Shown: positions 16,614 to 25,287 of the stretch, piece after piece
How the letters are laid out: every line of letters starts with the position of its first letter
Numbering within the stretch: the first letter of the stretch is position 1
NCBI GenBank assembly: GCA_019749875.1
Contig: JAIEPK010000002.1
Coordinates: forward strand, 1-34,361
Direction: 5' to 3'
Length of the DNA stretch: 34,361 nucleotides
Source: Candidatus Binatia bacterium
GTDB lineage: Bacteria; Desulfobacterota; Binatia; UBA12015
The notes under the pieces: model-generated
What the model saw: only the letters and a program-made list of their open reading frames with translations
Told to the model about the DNA's origin: nothing
The model's database searches: none
Made by a program: the position numbers and the translations under genes

Positions 16614-17237
16614 TCAGTCGGGACCGGCGGCGGCCGCGTCGCGCTCGCCGACGCCGCGCACCAGCTCGAGGAAGCCCGACAGGATGCGATACGTCAGCCC
16701 CCAGATGGTCTTGCCCTCGTAGAGGAACGCCGGGAAGTCCATGCCGAAGCCGTCGCGCGAGAAGTGCGTCGTGCCCTGATGGCGCGCGTCGCGGAACACG
16801 CGCAGCGGCACCCACAGCGTGTCCGCGACCTCCGTATGATCGGGCGTGGTCTCGCGCGCGCGGTCGAGGAAGAAGAGAAACGGCGAGATCACCATGTCGA
16901 GGTTGCGGCCGCGCGCCTGCGCCTGCAGCTCGTCGAGACGCGCCACGAAGCGGCCGTGGCGCATCAGATCGATGCCGACCTCCTCCAGCGTCTCGCGGAT
17001 CGCGGTGCGCTCGAGCGACGGATCGGTCGCGTCGTGACGTCCGCCCGGGAACGCCATGTGGCCGGACCAGGGGTCGAGCGGGTGCTGCGCACGCTCGATC
17101 AGCAGCGCTGCGAGGTCGTCACCGTCGGGCGCCACCACCATCGCGACCGCGGCCCGCATCACGGGCTGCAGGTCGGCCACGATCGGCTGGTGCATGCGGG
17201 CGCGCTCCTCGATGAGCGGCAGATCGGCGACGGTCAT
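16614..17237 (-). CDS. NUDIX hydrolase, CoA pyrophosphatase-like
   Basis: The track merges this with upstream frame noise (357 residues). The ATG at 17237 (MTVADLPLIEERARMHQP) overlaps the HNH gene's stop by 4 nt and gives 207 residues. LIERAQHPLDPWSGHMAFPGGRHD resembles the UPF0035 signature that precedes the NUDIX box in CoA/acyl-CoA pyrophosphatases. The box itself is GGRHDATDPSLERTAIRETLEEVGI, with the REXXEEXGI core intact for metal binding. These enzymes hydrolyse CoA derivatives to 3',5'-ADP and 4'-phosphopantetheine. The substrate is inferred from the signature alone; other nucleoside diphosphate derivatives are possible. It is the third gene in the operon. Confidence 0.88.
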   Translation of the reverse strand: MTVADLPLIEERARMHQPIVADLQPVMRAAVAMVVAPDGDDLAALLIERAQHPLDPWSGHMAFPGGRHDATDPSLERTAIRETLEEVGIDLMRHGRFVARLDELQAQARGRNLDMVISPFLFFLDRARETTPDHTEVADTLWVPLRVFRDARHQGTTHFSRDGFGMDFPAFLYEGKTIWGLTYRILSGFLELVRGVGERDAAAAGPD

Positions 17238-17593
17238 TCGCCCGCCTCGTGTCCGTCGCCGCTGCCCACATCCGCGCCGTCGACCGCCGCCGGCGACCAT
17301 TCCGTCGGCAGGCTGTGCTTCTTCGCGGTGTTGCAGTCCTTGCAGGCGGGCACGCAGTTGCCGTGCGTCGAGCGGCCGCCACGGATGATCGGCACCAGGT
17401 GATCCATGGTCAGCGCCTTGGCGCCGACGCTCTTGCCGCAGTAGTGGCACACGCCGCTCGACCGGCGGCGCTTCCACCACTGCGAGTCGCGCAGCTCGCG
17501 CGCCTTGGCGCGCTCGCGGCGGACGTGCTCCTCGTCGACCGGGACGAAGAACGGCGTTCGTTGCGGCTCCTCCACGACCGACGATCTTGGCAT
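17234..17593 (-). CDS. Small HNH endonuclease
   Basis: A 119-residue protein starting at the ATG at 17593 (MPRSSVVEEPQRTPFFVPV); the track ORF starts far upstream in another gene's shadow. The HNH core is complete: CHYCG (Cys49, Cys52), LTMDHLVPIIRGG (catalytic His65), HGN (Asn79), CKDCN (Cys84, Cys87) and KKH (His93). The four cysteines bind structural zinc and the His/Asn/His set holds the catalytic metal. A basic helix (RRERAKARELRDSQWWKRRR) precedes the core and could contact nucleic acid. Stand-alone HNH proteins of this type are widespread and mostly uncharacterised. It begins 2 bp after the CPBP stop and its own stop overlaps the NUDIX start. Confidence 0.9.
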   Translation of the reverse strand: MPRSSVVEEPQRTPFFVPVDEEHVRRERAKARELRDSQWWKRRRSSGVCHYCGKSVGAKALTMDHLVPIIRGGRSTHGNCVPACKDCNTAKKHSLPTEWSPAAVDGADVGSGDGHEAGE

Positions 17594-17595
17594 GC

Positions 17596-18378
17596 TCACC
17601 CGCTCGCCACCACCAGGGGCAGAATGACGAAGAGCTGGATCGCATCGAACAACGCATGCGCGACCATGCACGGCACGACATCGGCACGGCGTTCGAAGGC
17701 CCGCCCGAGCACGACCGAAACCGTGAACACGCCGACCAGCATGAACGGCATGCCGTAGCTCGCGTGGCTCGCGGTGAAGAGCAGCGTCGACAGCACGAGG
17801 CCGCCGCGCGCCTGCAGGAACGACCGGAAGAAGAGCTCTTCGAAGAATCCGGCCGACAGCACCAGTGCGAGCTTGGTCGCGAACGGCAGGGCGACGATCG
17901 CGCGCACCATCTGCGGGATCTCGGGCTTCACGCCGCCCGACGCGACGTCGCGCCCGACGCCGAACAGGCCACCGATCAGGGTCATCGTGAGCATGGTGAT
18001 CAGCCACCCGCCGAGGCCGACCTTGATGCCGGTGCGCAGCTGCTGCCGTGGGTCATCGAGCCGCAGGTGCAGGAAGGCCGCCAGGGGACGAAAGCCCGCG
18101 AGCGCCCACCAGGCGAGCAGCGAGCCGGCGAGGATCGCGTGCCCGAGGAACAGCTCGGGGGTCGACAGGCGCGCGAGATCGATGTCCGGAGCCGGATGCC
18201 CGATGCGCGACAGCGGCAGCACGGCGGTCACCGCGAGCGCGAAGGTCAGGACGAGATACGCGAGCAGCCGCCGCACGGCGCCGGGAAACTGCTCGACCAC
18301 GAGCCGCGGCCACGCGTCGCGCGAGGTAAGGCCGGCCGTGAGCACGGCCGATACGAGGAGTGCGCCGAGCAAGCTCAT
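17596..18378 (-). CDS. CPBP family intramembrane glutamic protease (CAAX protease/Abi-like)
   Basis: A 260-residue membrane protein with about six to eight hydrophobic helices. All three CPBP motifs are visible: FFEELFFRSFLQ (Glu180, Glu181, Arg185), FTASHASYG (His205) and HALFDAIQL (His241, Asp245). The family includes Rce1-like CAAX proteases, bacteriocin-immunity proteins and many bacterial proteins of unknown substrate. ATG start at 18378. It is the first gene of a tight five-gene run on the minus strand and is divergent from the patatin gene across roughly 45 bp, so the two promoters must overlap or be very close. Nothing in the sequence identifies the client protein. Confidence 0.92.
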   Translation of the reverse strand: MSLLGALLVSAVLTAGLTSRDAWPRLVVEQFPGAVRRLLAYLVLTFALAVTAVLPLSRIGHPAPDIDLARLSTPELFLGHAILAGSLLAWWALAGFRPLAAFLHLRLDDPRQQLRTGIKVGLGGWLITMLTMTLIGGLFGVGRDVASGGVKPEIPQMVRAIVALPFATKLALVLSAGFFEELFFRSFLQARGGLVLSTLLFTASHASYGMPFMLVGVFTVSVVLGRAFERRADVVPCMVAHALFDAIQLFVILPLVVASG

Positions 18379-18422
18379 GGTTGGCGCGCGCAGGATCGAT
18401 CAGGCATAAGGCAGGTCGCGTG

Positions 18423-19598
18423 GTGACGACGATAACACGAAACGCAGACGGCAGCGGCAAGCTCGGCCTCGTGCTGTCCGGCGGGGGTGCACGCGGTCCG
18501 CTGCAGGTCGGCGTCTACGAACGCCTGCTGCGCGACACCCGCTTCGCCGACGGCCCGCAGGTGCTGAGCGGCACGTCCGCCGGCGCCCTCAACGCGGCGA
18601 TGATCTCGGCCGGCTTCACGCCGAGCGAGATGATGGACTTCTGGTACGGCGTCGCCGACGACCCGCCCGTGGTCGCGAGCTCGCGCTTCTTCCGGTCGCT
18701 GTTCCAGACGCTGCTGCGCATCTCCGCCCGCGAGCTGATCGACTTCCCGCGCCGCCTGCCGTCGGACGCGATGCGCCTCCTGCAGCGCGCACGCTGGTAC
18801 TGGCCGCCGCAGCTCGGCTCGCTGAGCGCACTGATCATGGACTTCGTGCTCACCAGCCGCTTCGATCTGGTGAGCGAGCTGCTCGAGGGCATCCAGGAGC
18901 CCTTCCTGGTCGACACGGGCCGGCTGCGCGACCGCCTGGTCAAGCTCTTCGGCGGCACGCGCATCCCGAACAAGCGCCGCGTCGCGATCAACGCGGTCGA
19001 CATCCACACCGGTCGCGTCGTGCGCTACGTGACCGGGCCCGTGCCCGCGGTGCCGGCGTCGGAGTACGTGGTGGTGCCGGCGATCAGCGTCGACATGCTG
19101 GTCGCGAGCGCCAGCATCCCGCTGCTGTTCAGCCCGGTGCCGATCGGCACGCGTCTCCTCTGGGACGGCGGTCTGCTGGTCAACACGCCGCTCGCGCCGG
19201 CGGTGGCGCTGGGAGCCGACCAGATCATCACCGTGCTGGTCACCGAGCAGTGCCGCACCGGCAACCTCGCGCGCTTCGGCCGCGCCATCGAGCGCACCGC
19301 CGACTCGTTCCTCGAGAACGCGTACAACGTCGACCGCATGCTGCTGCTCGATCGCAACCGGCTCGCGCACGTCGAGGGCAGCCCCTACCGCGAGGTCAAG
19401 CTGTACGAGGCGCTGCGCCCGGCGCACGACCGCGCGCTGTTCAGCGCCGGCTCGTACCTGAACTTCCAGCGCAGCTCGATGGCGGCGATGTACCGCGCCG
19501 GCCAGCGGGCGGCGACCGACTGGCTCGCGCAAGGTCCACCGGTCGATCGCCTCGACGCCCGGCAGGACGTCACGCGCCCGGCGGCGAACTCGAACTGA
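18423..19598 (+). CDS. Patatin-like phospholipase
   Basis: The track starts at a GTG at 18360. I prefer the second of two adjacent GTGs, at 18423, because AAGGCAGG lies 7 nt before it; GTG 18420 is nearly as good. That gives 391 residues. The oxyanion-hole loop is LSGGGARG (~19-25), the nucleophile elbow is GTSAG (Ser52) and the catalytic Asp is in WDGG (Asp248), so the Ser-Asp dyad is intact. It should hydrolyse acyl esters of membrane lipids. There is no signal peptide, so it acts in the cytoplasm or at the inner membrane unless exported another way. It is divergent from the CPBP operon and convergent with the DUF2723 gene. Confidence 0.92.
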   Translation: MTTITRNADGSGKLGLVLSGGGARGPLQVGVYERLLRDTRFADGPQVLSGTSAGALNAAMISAGFTPSEMMDFWYGVADDPPVVASSRFFRSLFQTLLRISARELIDFPRRLPSDAMRLLQRARWYWPPQLGSLSALIMDFVLTSRFDLVSELLEGIQEPFLVDTGRLRDRLVKLFGGTRIPNKRRVAINAVDIHTGRVVRYVTGPVPAVPASEYVVVPAISVDMLVASASIPLLFSPVPIGTRLLWDGGLLVNTPLAPAVALGADQIITVLVTEQCRTGNLARFGRAIERTADSFLENAYNVDRMLLLDRNRLAHVEGSPYREVKLYEALRPAHDRALFSAGSYLNFQRSSMAAMYRAGQRAATDWLAQGPPVDRLDARQDVTRPAANSN

Positions 19599-19639
19599 CG
19601 CCGGCGACCGCGCGCCCGGCAGGTCGCGCACGGCGAGCA

Positions 19640-19655
19640 CCTCCGCCGTCGGAGG
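19640..19655. terminator. Hairpin between convergent patatin and DUF2723 genes
   Basis: CCTCCG-CCGT-CGGAGG is a perfect 6-bp stem with a 4-nt loop in the 88-bp convergent gap. It is placed to end transcripts from both sides, but there is no T-tract, so the call is tentative. Confidence 0.4.
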
Positions 19656-19686
19656 AGCCGCGCGGGTCGAGGCACGCAATGCGGCG

Positions 19687-21582
19687 TCAGGAGCGCGGCG
19701 CTGCGGCCGGGCCGACGTCGAGCCGCTCCAGGCGCTGCTCGATGTCGCGGCGCGTGAGCCAGTCGAAGCGCGCGTCGTGCGGGTCGTAGTCGCGATCCCA
19801 CGCGGCGAGGGCGCCCTCGAGCAACGGACGCAGGCGCTCGCTGCGAACACCGAAGTCGCGGTAGACGTCGAACAGCACCACCGCCACGTGCGGATCGCCC
19901 GGGTTCAGCGCCTCGGCCCGGTCGAGCGACGCGAGCCCGGCCGCCTCGTCGCCGAGCGCCAGCGAGCGCGCGCCGAGACGCGCGTGATACTCGGCGTAGC
20001 GTGCGCGCACGGCGTCGACGAAGAGGTCGTCCGGCGCGTCGTCGAGGCCCGCGTCGCGCGGCGGTCCCGGCAGCGGCACGAACTCGGCCCAGCGTCGCCG
20101 CGCGTCGCTCGGCGGCAGCGGGCCGTGCTCGAGCACGGAGAGCAGCCCGCGCGGCACGGCCACCCGATCGCGCAGCGCCGGCATCGCGTCGCGCATCGCA
20201 TCGCTCAGCGGGTCCCCGAGCAGCATCGAGTACGGCTCGCCGTGCCAGCCGTACTCGTGCGAGATCAGGTGCACGTCGGGCCGCAGGCCTTCGACGTAGC
20301 GTGCGTACAGCACCGGATAGACGACGGCGTCGCCGACCGGGAGGATGCCGGCGCTCGGCGGTGCCGAGTCCAGCAGGTCGAGCGCGAGATCGCGGGCGAT
20401 CCGATCGTTCCGGTGCGAGGCCACGTCGTAGCCACGCAGCACGCTCCATGCGACCGCGGCGGCGACTGCACCGGTCGCGAGGCGCCGTGCGGCAGCCCCC
20501 CGTCGCGTCGCAGCCACGCGCAACGCGTGCACGCCCGCGGCGATCCACAGCGCGATCATCGCGTGCACCTGGAAGTAGAAGACGCGCTGCGCATAGATCC
20601 AGAGCCGCGTGTGCGGTGCGCGCAGCTGCACGTTCAGCCCCAGCGTTCCGATGAGCGCGATCGCGAGCGTCGTGACCAGCACGTCGCGCATGCCGCGCGG
20701 CCAGGCGACGAGCCCGACCAGCGCGAGCAACGCGAGCGGCCAGCCGAACCAGCGCGCAGCATCGCGCCACGCGTCGCTCGTGTGCAGCAGGACGTCGCCG
20801 ACGCCGCCTGCCATGCGCTCCGACTCGACCGGCGTGAAGTAGGCGTCGCGACGTACGTGCGCGACGAAGGCTGCGAGCGTGCGCGGGTTGCCGACGTTCA
20901 GCGGTGGATCCGCCGCCGCGCGCAGCGGCAGATAGAGATAGACCGACAGGCCGAGCACCAGCAGCAACGCCCCGACCAGCAGCACGCGTGGCCGCAGCAG
21001 CGCACGCCAGTCCAGGTAGACGAGCAGCCCCAGCACCGGCAGCGCAACCAGCGCCAGCAGGAAGTGGTTCGTCATCCCGAGCCCGACCGTGAACGCCAGT
21101 GCGTACAGCCAGCGCGGCCGACGATCGTCGCGCCAGCACAGCGCGAGCAGGAGCAGCAGCACGCACAGCGCCGTGTTGAGCGCGTACACCTCGGCGATCA
21201 CAGCCTGCGACCAGAAGATCGTCGAGGCGCCGAGCGCCAGCGCGCCGAGCAGCGCGGCGCCGCGATCGTCGAGCACGCGCAGGGCGATGCGGAACACGAG
21301 CCACACCGCCGCCGCGGCGGCGACACCGCTGCTCCAGTGCACGCGCTCGGCGATGGTTCCGCCCGGCAGCCAGGTGAAGAGGTGCGCCCACAGGCACCAC
21401 AGCGGGTAGCCGGGCGGATGCGGAATGCCGAGACGGTACGCCGCGGTGATGAACTCGCCGGAGTCCTCGAGCGTCACCGTCGGTGCCGCGGTCCACACGT
21501 ACAGCAGCAGCGGCAGGCCGAACGCGGCGAGGTCGCAGGGTGCGTCGCGATCGCCGCGACGCCGATGCTCGCCGTCGACCAT
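19687..21582 (-). CDS. DUF2723 family (TMEM260/GT117-like) membrane protein
   Basis: A 631-residue membrane protein. The N-terminal signature TVTLEDSGEFITAAYRLGIPHPPGYPLW (~35-62), with acidic residues in the first outer loop, defines DUF2723. Human TMEM260, a relative, is an O-mannosyltransferase, and the family is classed with GT-C enzymes. About ten hydrophobic helices extend to ~residue 385, followed by a soluble C-terminal region. That region ends in a tetratricopeptide-like stretch (LGDEAAGLASLDRAEALNPGDPHVAVVLF). It probably transfers a polyprenyl-linked sugar to protein or glycan on the outer face of the inner membrane. It begins 73 bp after the acyl-CoA synthetase stop, same strand, so it may be a distal member of that operon or separate. 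Confidence 0.88.
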   Translation of the reverse strand: MVDGEHRRRGDRDAPCDLAAFGLPLLLYVWTAAPTVTLEDSGEFITAAYRLGIPHPPGYPLWCLWAHLFTWLPGGTIAERVHWSSGVAAAAAVWLVFRIALRVLDDRGAALLGALALGASTIFWSQAVIAEVYALNTALCVLLLLLALCWRDDRRPRWLYALAFTVGLGMTNHFLLALVALPVLGLLVYLDWRALLRPRVLLVGALLLVLGLSVYLYLPLRAAADPPLNVGNPRTLAAFVAHVRRDAYFTPVESERMAGGVGDVLLHTSDAWRDAARWFGWPLALLALVGLVAWPRGMRDVLVTTLAIALIGTLGLNVQLRAPHTRLWIYAQRVFYFQVHAMIALWIAAGVHALRVAATRRGAAARRLATGAVAAAVAWSVLRGYDVASHRNDRIARDLALDLLDSAPPSAGILPVGDAVVYPVLYARYVEGLRPDVHLISHEYGWHGEPYSMLLGDPLSDAMRDAMPALRDRVAVPRGLLSVLEHGPLPPSDARRRWAEFVPLPGPPRDAGLDDAPDDLFVDAVRARYAEYHARLGARSLALGDEAAGLASLDRAEALNPGDPHVAVVLFDVYRDFGVRSERLRPLLEGALAAWDRDYDPHDARFDWLTRRDIEQRLERLDVGPAAAPRS

Positions 21583-21655
21583 CGCTCAGCCTGCGCGCCG
21601 TGCGGGTTCCCGTCGCGGCGCGGGATCTCGCCGCAGCACCACCCTCGCGCCGGCG

Positions 21656-23293
21656 TCAAGCATGAGTGTCGGCCGTCATGCGCGCCAGCAGCGCCGCCTT
21701 GTCGACCTTCATGCCGGGCGTGAGGGGCAGCTCCGCGCACACGACGACACGGTCGGGCGCCTTGTAGTCGGCGATGTGTCGCTTGACGAACGCACGTACG
21801 TCGTCGGCGTCCGGGGGCCGCGCGGGATCGCGCGGCACGAGGAAGGCCACGCCGCGCTCGCCGAGCACCGGGTCCGGAATCCCGATCACCGCCACCTGCG
21901 CGATCTGCGGGTGCTCGCCGAGCACCGCCTCGACCTCGACGGGATACACGTTGTAGCCGCCGCGGATGTACATCTCCTTCTTGCGCCCGACGAGCTTCAG
22001 GTAGCCGTCCTGGTCCAGCACGCCGAGGTCGCCGGTGTAGTAGAAGCCGTCGGCGTCGAGTACCTGTGCCGTCGCCTCGGGCTGCTTCCAGTAGCCGCGC
22101 ATCACGGCCGGCGAGCGGATCGCGACCTCGCCCACCTCGCCGGGCGGCAGCGGCCGGCGCGCGTCGTCGACCACGCGCAGCTCGGCGATGTCGCTCGCGC
22201 GCCCCACGGTGTTCGCGAGGCGCTCTTCGCCGTCGCCGCGTCGCGACCCGGTGCCGACCGCGGTCTCGGTGCAGGCGTAGCGCGTCACCAGCTCGATGCC
22301 GAGGCGCTCACGGATGCTGCGCACGAGCTCCGGCGTGAACGGCGCACCGCCGATCGCACCGGTACGCAGCGACGACAGGTCGAAGCGCTCGAGCTCGGGA
22401 TCCATGAGGATCAGCGAGAACTGCGCCGGCACGCCGCCGACGTACGTGATGCGCTCGCGCGCGATGGTCTCGAGGACGGTGCGTGCCTTGAAGGTCTCCA
22501 GCAGCACGGTGGTCTGCGCGCCGGCGACGTTGGCGACGATCTTGGTCATGAAGCCGACGTGCGAGAACGGCGTGCCGGTCGCGAGCGAGCGCTCCCCGTA
22601 CTCCTGCAGCATCTCGGCACGGGTCGGTCGGATCGCGTCGAGGTTCGCGTAGCTGAACGCGGCACCCTTCGGCTTGCCGGTGGTACCGCTGGTGTAGACG
22701 AGCGCCACCAGGTCGTCCGGCGACAGGTCGACCTTCGGCGGGTTCGGGTGTCGCGACGGCCCGCCCTCCTCGTCCACCCCTTCGACCGCGGCGAGCGTCG
22801 TCAGCGACGGCGCCCGCACCTCGGGGTCGCGGTTGCAGGCTTTCCCCGGCGCCTCACGTGTCCCGCCCGCGACGACCACGTGCTCGAGGGTCGCGATGCG
22901 CGCCCCGAGGCGCCGCACCAGCGACGCCAGCTCGCGCTCGCCCAGGCGCTCCAGCGTGACCACCGCGCGCGCGCCGCTGTCGCGCAGCACGTGCTCGATC
23001 TCGCCGTCGCCGAAGCGCGGATTGATCCCGGTGGTGATCACGCCGATCTTCGCCGCGGCGAGGTAGCAGAGCGCGTACTCGACCCGCGGCGGCAGCAGGA
23101 TCGCGAGCACGTCGCCCTTCGCGAAGCCGAGCTCCACGAGGCCGGCCGCGATGGCGTCGGAGCGGCGGTCCCAGTCGGCGTACGTCAAGCGGCGCTGCAC
23201 TCCGTCCGGATCGCGCGGATCGCGGTACACGAACGCATCGCGTGCGCCGTCGTCGCGCGCGATCTCACGCAGCCAGTCGCCGAGCAGCTTCAC
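21656..23293 (-). CDS. AMP-dependent acyl-CoA synthetase/ligase
   Basis: A 545-residue member of the ANL superfamily that activates a carboxylic acid (fatty or aromatic) to the CoA thioester. The P-loop is VYTSGTTGKPKGAAF (~212-226). RYACTETAVG is the A5-type motif. YYTGDLGVLDQDGYLKLVGRKKEMYIRGG carries the hinge (A7/A8), and the C-terminal PGMKVDKAAL holds the catalytic lysine region. The start is a GTG whose Shine-Dalgarno GGAGGTGAT is a nine-base perfect match to the 16S tail, encoded within the end of the DUF4340 gene; start and stop overlap (GTGA). So it is tightly coupled to the ABC/GldG/DUF4340 genes, an unusual neighbour. The substrate is unknown. Confidence 0.92.
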   Translation of the reverse strand: MKLLGDWLREIARDDGARDAFVYRDPRDPDGVQRRLTYADWDRRSDAIAAGLVELGFAKGDVLAILLPPRVEYALCYLAAAKIGVITTGINPRFGDGEIEHVLRDSGARAVVTLERLGERELASLVRRLGARIATLEHVVVAGGTREAPGKACNRDPEVRAPSLTTLAAVEGVDEEGGPSRHPNPPKVDLSPDDLVALVYTSGTTGKPKGAAFSYANLDAIRPTRAEMLQEYGERSLATGTPFSHVGFMTKIVANVAGAQTTVLLETFKARTVLETIARERITYVGGVPAQFSLILMDPELERFDLSSLRTGAIGGAPFTPELVRSIRERLGIELVTRYACTETAVGTGSRRGDGEERLANTVGRASDIAELRVVDDARRPLPPGEVGEVAIRSPAVMRGYWKQPEATAQVLDADGFYYTGDLGVLDQDGYLKLVGRKKEMYIRGGYNVYPVEVEAVLGEHPQIAQVAVIGIPDPVLGERGVAFLVPRDPARPPDADDVRAFVKRHIADYKAPDRVVVCAELPLTPGMKVDKAALLARMTADTHA

Positions 23294-23892
23294 GCATCAC
23301 CTCCCGGCGGAACGACGGCGAGCGCACGCAGGCGGAACAGCGCCGCCGCGACGTCGTTGAACACCAGGCTGCCGATCTGGAACACGTCGTCTCCGGGAAT
23401 CACGCGCGCGTACAGCGCCGACGTCGTCACGGTGAGCTCTCCGATCTCGAGCGTGCGGCGCTCGCCGGTCGCGAGGGCGAGCTCGATCGTCGCCTGCGGC
23501 GGATCGAGGCCGAAGTCGCTCATCGGCTTGCCGTCGGGCGAGAAGCGATCGATCTCCGCCATCCCGACGATCTCGCGCACCAGTCCGTCGAGCGCCTGAT
23601 CGACCTCCTGCTGCGACGGCGGCGGCGTGCCGGGCTCCGCAGGGCTCGTCCCGGGGCCGAGGCGGATCTCGTCCACCTGCCAGCCGGCGGCGGCGCGGTG
23701 GGCACGCAGCACGCCCTGCCAGCTGGTGATCGACAGCGCCCGGACGTCGCTCGCCGGCAGCTCGAGCACCGGCTTCGCCGCGGCACCCGGCGGCGGTGGC
23801 GGCGGCGGCTCGAGCCGCCACGCGACCCACGCGGCCGCGAGGGACAGCGCGATCACCGCGAGCGACAGCAGGCTCCGCCGGAGAGGCGACAT
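23290..23892 (-). CDS. DUF4340-type membrane-anchored protein
   Basis: A 200-residue protein from the ATG at 23892 (MSPLRRSLLSLAVIALSLAAAW); the track ORF starts far upstream in a shadow frame. One N-terminal transmembrane helix is followed by a proline-rich spacer (PPPPPPP) and a soluble domain: VRALSITSWQGVLRAHRAAAGWQV, then FGLDPPQATIELALATGERRTLEIGE. The pattern (FGLxxP.a.i.l..g....l.iG..) is typical of DUF4340 proteins, which often accompany GldG-type ABC modules. It is probably anchored with its domain in the periplasm. AGGAA precedes the start, 8 bp after the GldG stop. Shorter than many DUF4340 proteins. Confidence 0.85.
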   Translation of the reverse strand: MSPLRRSLLSLAVIALSLAAAWVAWRLEPPPPPPPGAAAKPVLELPASDVRALSITSWQGVLRAHRAAAGWQVDEIRLGPGTSPAEPGTPPPSQQEVDQALDGLVREIVGMAEIDRFSPDGKPMSDFGLDPPQATIELALATGERRTLEIGELTVTTSALYARVIPGDDVFQIGSLVFNDVAAALFRLRALAVVPPGGDA

Positions 23893-23900
23893 GGCGGTTC

Positions 23901-25259
23901 CTAGCGGCGGCGCCGGCGGCCGACCAGCACCAGGACACCGATCAGCAGGACGACCGCCGGCTGCGCCACGGCCGCGCTCCAGAAGATGGTCTGCGCGAGC
24001 TCGTCCGACACGTACATCGGCGACATCGGCCCGAGCTGCGTCGCCGCGGTCTCCGGGCGCGCCCCCTCGGCCCCGGTCGGCACCAGCCAGCCGATGACGT
24101 TCACCAGCAGGTTCTTGTTGCCCATCAGCGAGAAGAAGGCGTCGCTCGCGAAGTCCGCGTCGCCGACGAGCGCGATGCGCCCAGGGCGGTCCGAATCGGG
24201 TGCGACCAGCGTCACCGCCATGATGCCGATCGGTCCTTGACGGTCGCGCTGCTCGTCGAAGGTCACCTCGCCGGCACGGGTGCGCGACGCGTCCCGTGCG
24301 GCGAAGCTCTCCTGCGCCGTGCGCGCGACGATGCTCGGACCACGCGTCACGTCGTCGTGGTGGCCCGGGGCGATGTCGACCGAGCGCGCCCGACCGAGCA
24401 CCGACGGCGTCGTCATCGAGCGCACGGCGGCGTGGTCGCGATAGTACGGCACGACGACGTTCGTACCGTCGCTGCCGTAGACGCGATTGGCGCGGTCGAT
24501 CACGACGTCGTCGCCGAGAGCGAATCCGTAGCCCGCCACCCACGCCTCGAGGCGCGGCAGCACCAGCGGATCGACCGCCACGAGAACCGCGCCGCCGCGC
24601 TCCAGATACGACGTCAGCGCGCGCAGCTCTCCTTCCGCGAGGTCGGTCTCCGGCCCCGCGAGCACGACCGCGCTCGCGTCGGACGGCACGTCGGTGAGCT
24701 GCAGCAGCGTCAGCGGGCGCAGCTCGTAGCCTTCGTTGCGCAGCACCTGCGACGCGCGCGACCAGGCCTCGCCGTTGCCGGCGCCGAGCGAGCGCTCCTT
24801 GTGGCCGTCGAGGAAGTAGAGCACACGCGCGCGCTCGGCGAGGATGCGCGCGATGCCGCCGACCAGCGACTCCTCGCTGCCGGCGAACACCACGACTTCC
24901 CGCCCGTCGTACTGCAGCACCGCGCGGTCGTAGTGGTCGACGCGGTGCTCCTTCGCCCGCGCGGGATTGCGGTCGAGGTCGACCAGCTCGTAGGTCAGCT
25001 GCGGGCAGTGGTCGCGCAGCAGCTCGACCAGGTCGCGCGAGCGCTGGCGCTCGCCGCGCTCGTAGTAGAGGTCGACGTGCAGCGGCTTCTTGACCTCGCT
25101 CAGCACCGACAGCGTGTAGGGCGACAGCGACAGCATCTGCGTCGCGGTCAGATCGACGCGGCGGTTGTACAGATCCGAGAATGCCTGCAGCGCGACCGCG
25201 ACCGCGAGCACGGCGGCGAGCGACAGCACGAACGCGACCGTGTTCGCGAGTCGCTTCAC
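23901..25259 (-). CDS. GldG family ABC transporter auxiliary protein
   Basis: A 452-residue protein with one N-terminal transmembrane helix (NTVAFVLSLAAVLAVAVALQAF) and one near the C-terminus (AAVAQPAVVLLIGVLVLVGRR). Between them lies a large presumably periplasmic region with DLTATQMLSLSPYTLSVLSEVKKPLHVDLYY, the ABC-type auxiliary (GldG/DUF4350-like) signature, and LYFLDGHKERSL. In Flavobacteria, GldA-GldF-GldG support gliding; outside that phylum the same trio occurs with unknown cargo. GTG start with GGAGAAG upstream. It lies between the permease (28-bp gap) and DUF4340 (8-bp gap). Confidence 0.9.
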   Translation of the reverse strand: MKRLANTVAFVLSLAAVLAVAVALQAFSDLYNRRVDLTATQMLSLSPYTLSVLSEVKKPLHVDLYYERGERQRSRDLVELLRDHCPQLTYELVDLDRNPARAKEHRVDHYDRAVLQYDGREVVVFAGSEESLVGGIARILAERARVLYFLDGHKERSLGAGNGEAWSRASQVLRNEGYELRPLTLLQLTDVPSDASAVVLAGPETDLAEGELRALTSYLERGGAVLVAVDPLVLPRLEAWVAGYGFALGDDVVIDRANRVYGSDGTNVVVPYYRDHAAVRSMTTPSVLGRARSVDIAPGHHDDVTRGPSIVARTAQESFAARDASRTRAGEVTFDEQRDRQGPIGIMAVTLVAPDSDRPGRIALVGDADFASDAFFSLMGNKNLLVNVIGWLVPTGAEGARPETAATQLGPMSPMYVSDELAQTIFWSAAVAQPAVVLLIGVLVLVGRRRRR

Positions 25260-25287
25260 CGGGACTTCTCCGCGCCGTGCACGAGCA

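Noticed and set aside
17234-17593. HNH protein as a homing endonuclease or restriction enzyme of a mobile element
   Set aside because: It sits inside a tightly overlapping operon, with no intron, intein, methylase or repeat around it.
18375-19850. 491-residue minus-strand frame opposite patatin
   Set aside because: A shadow of the patatin gene, whose catalytic motifs are all in the plus frame.
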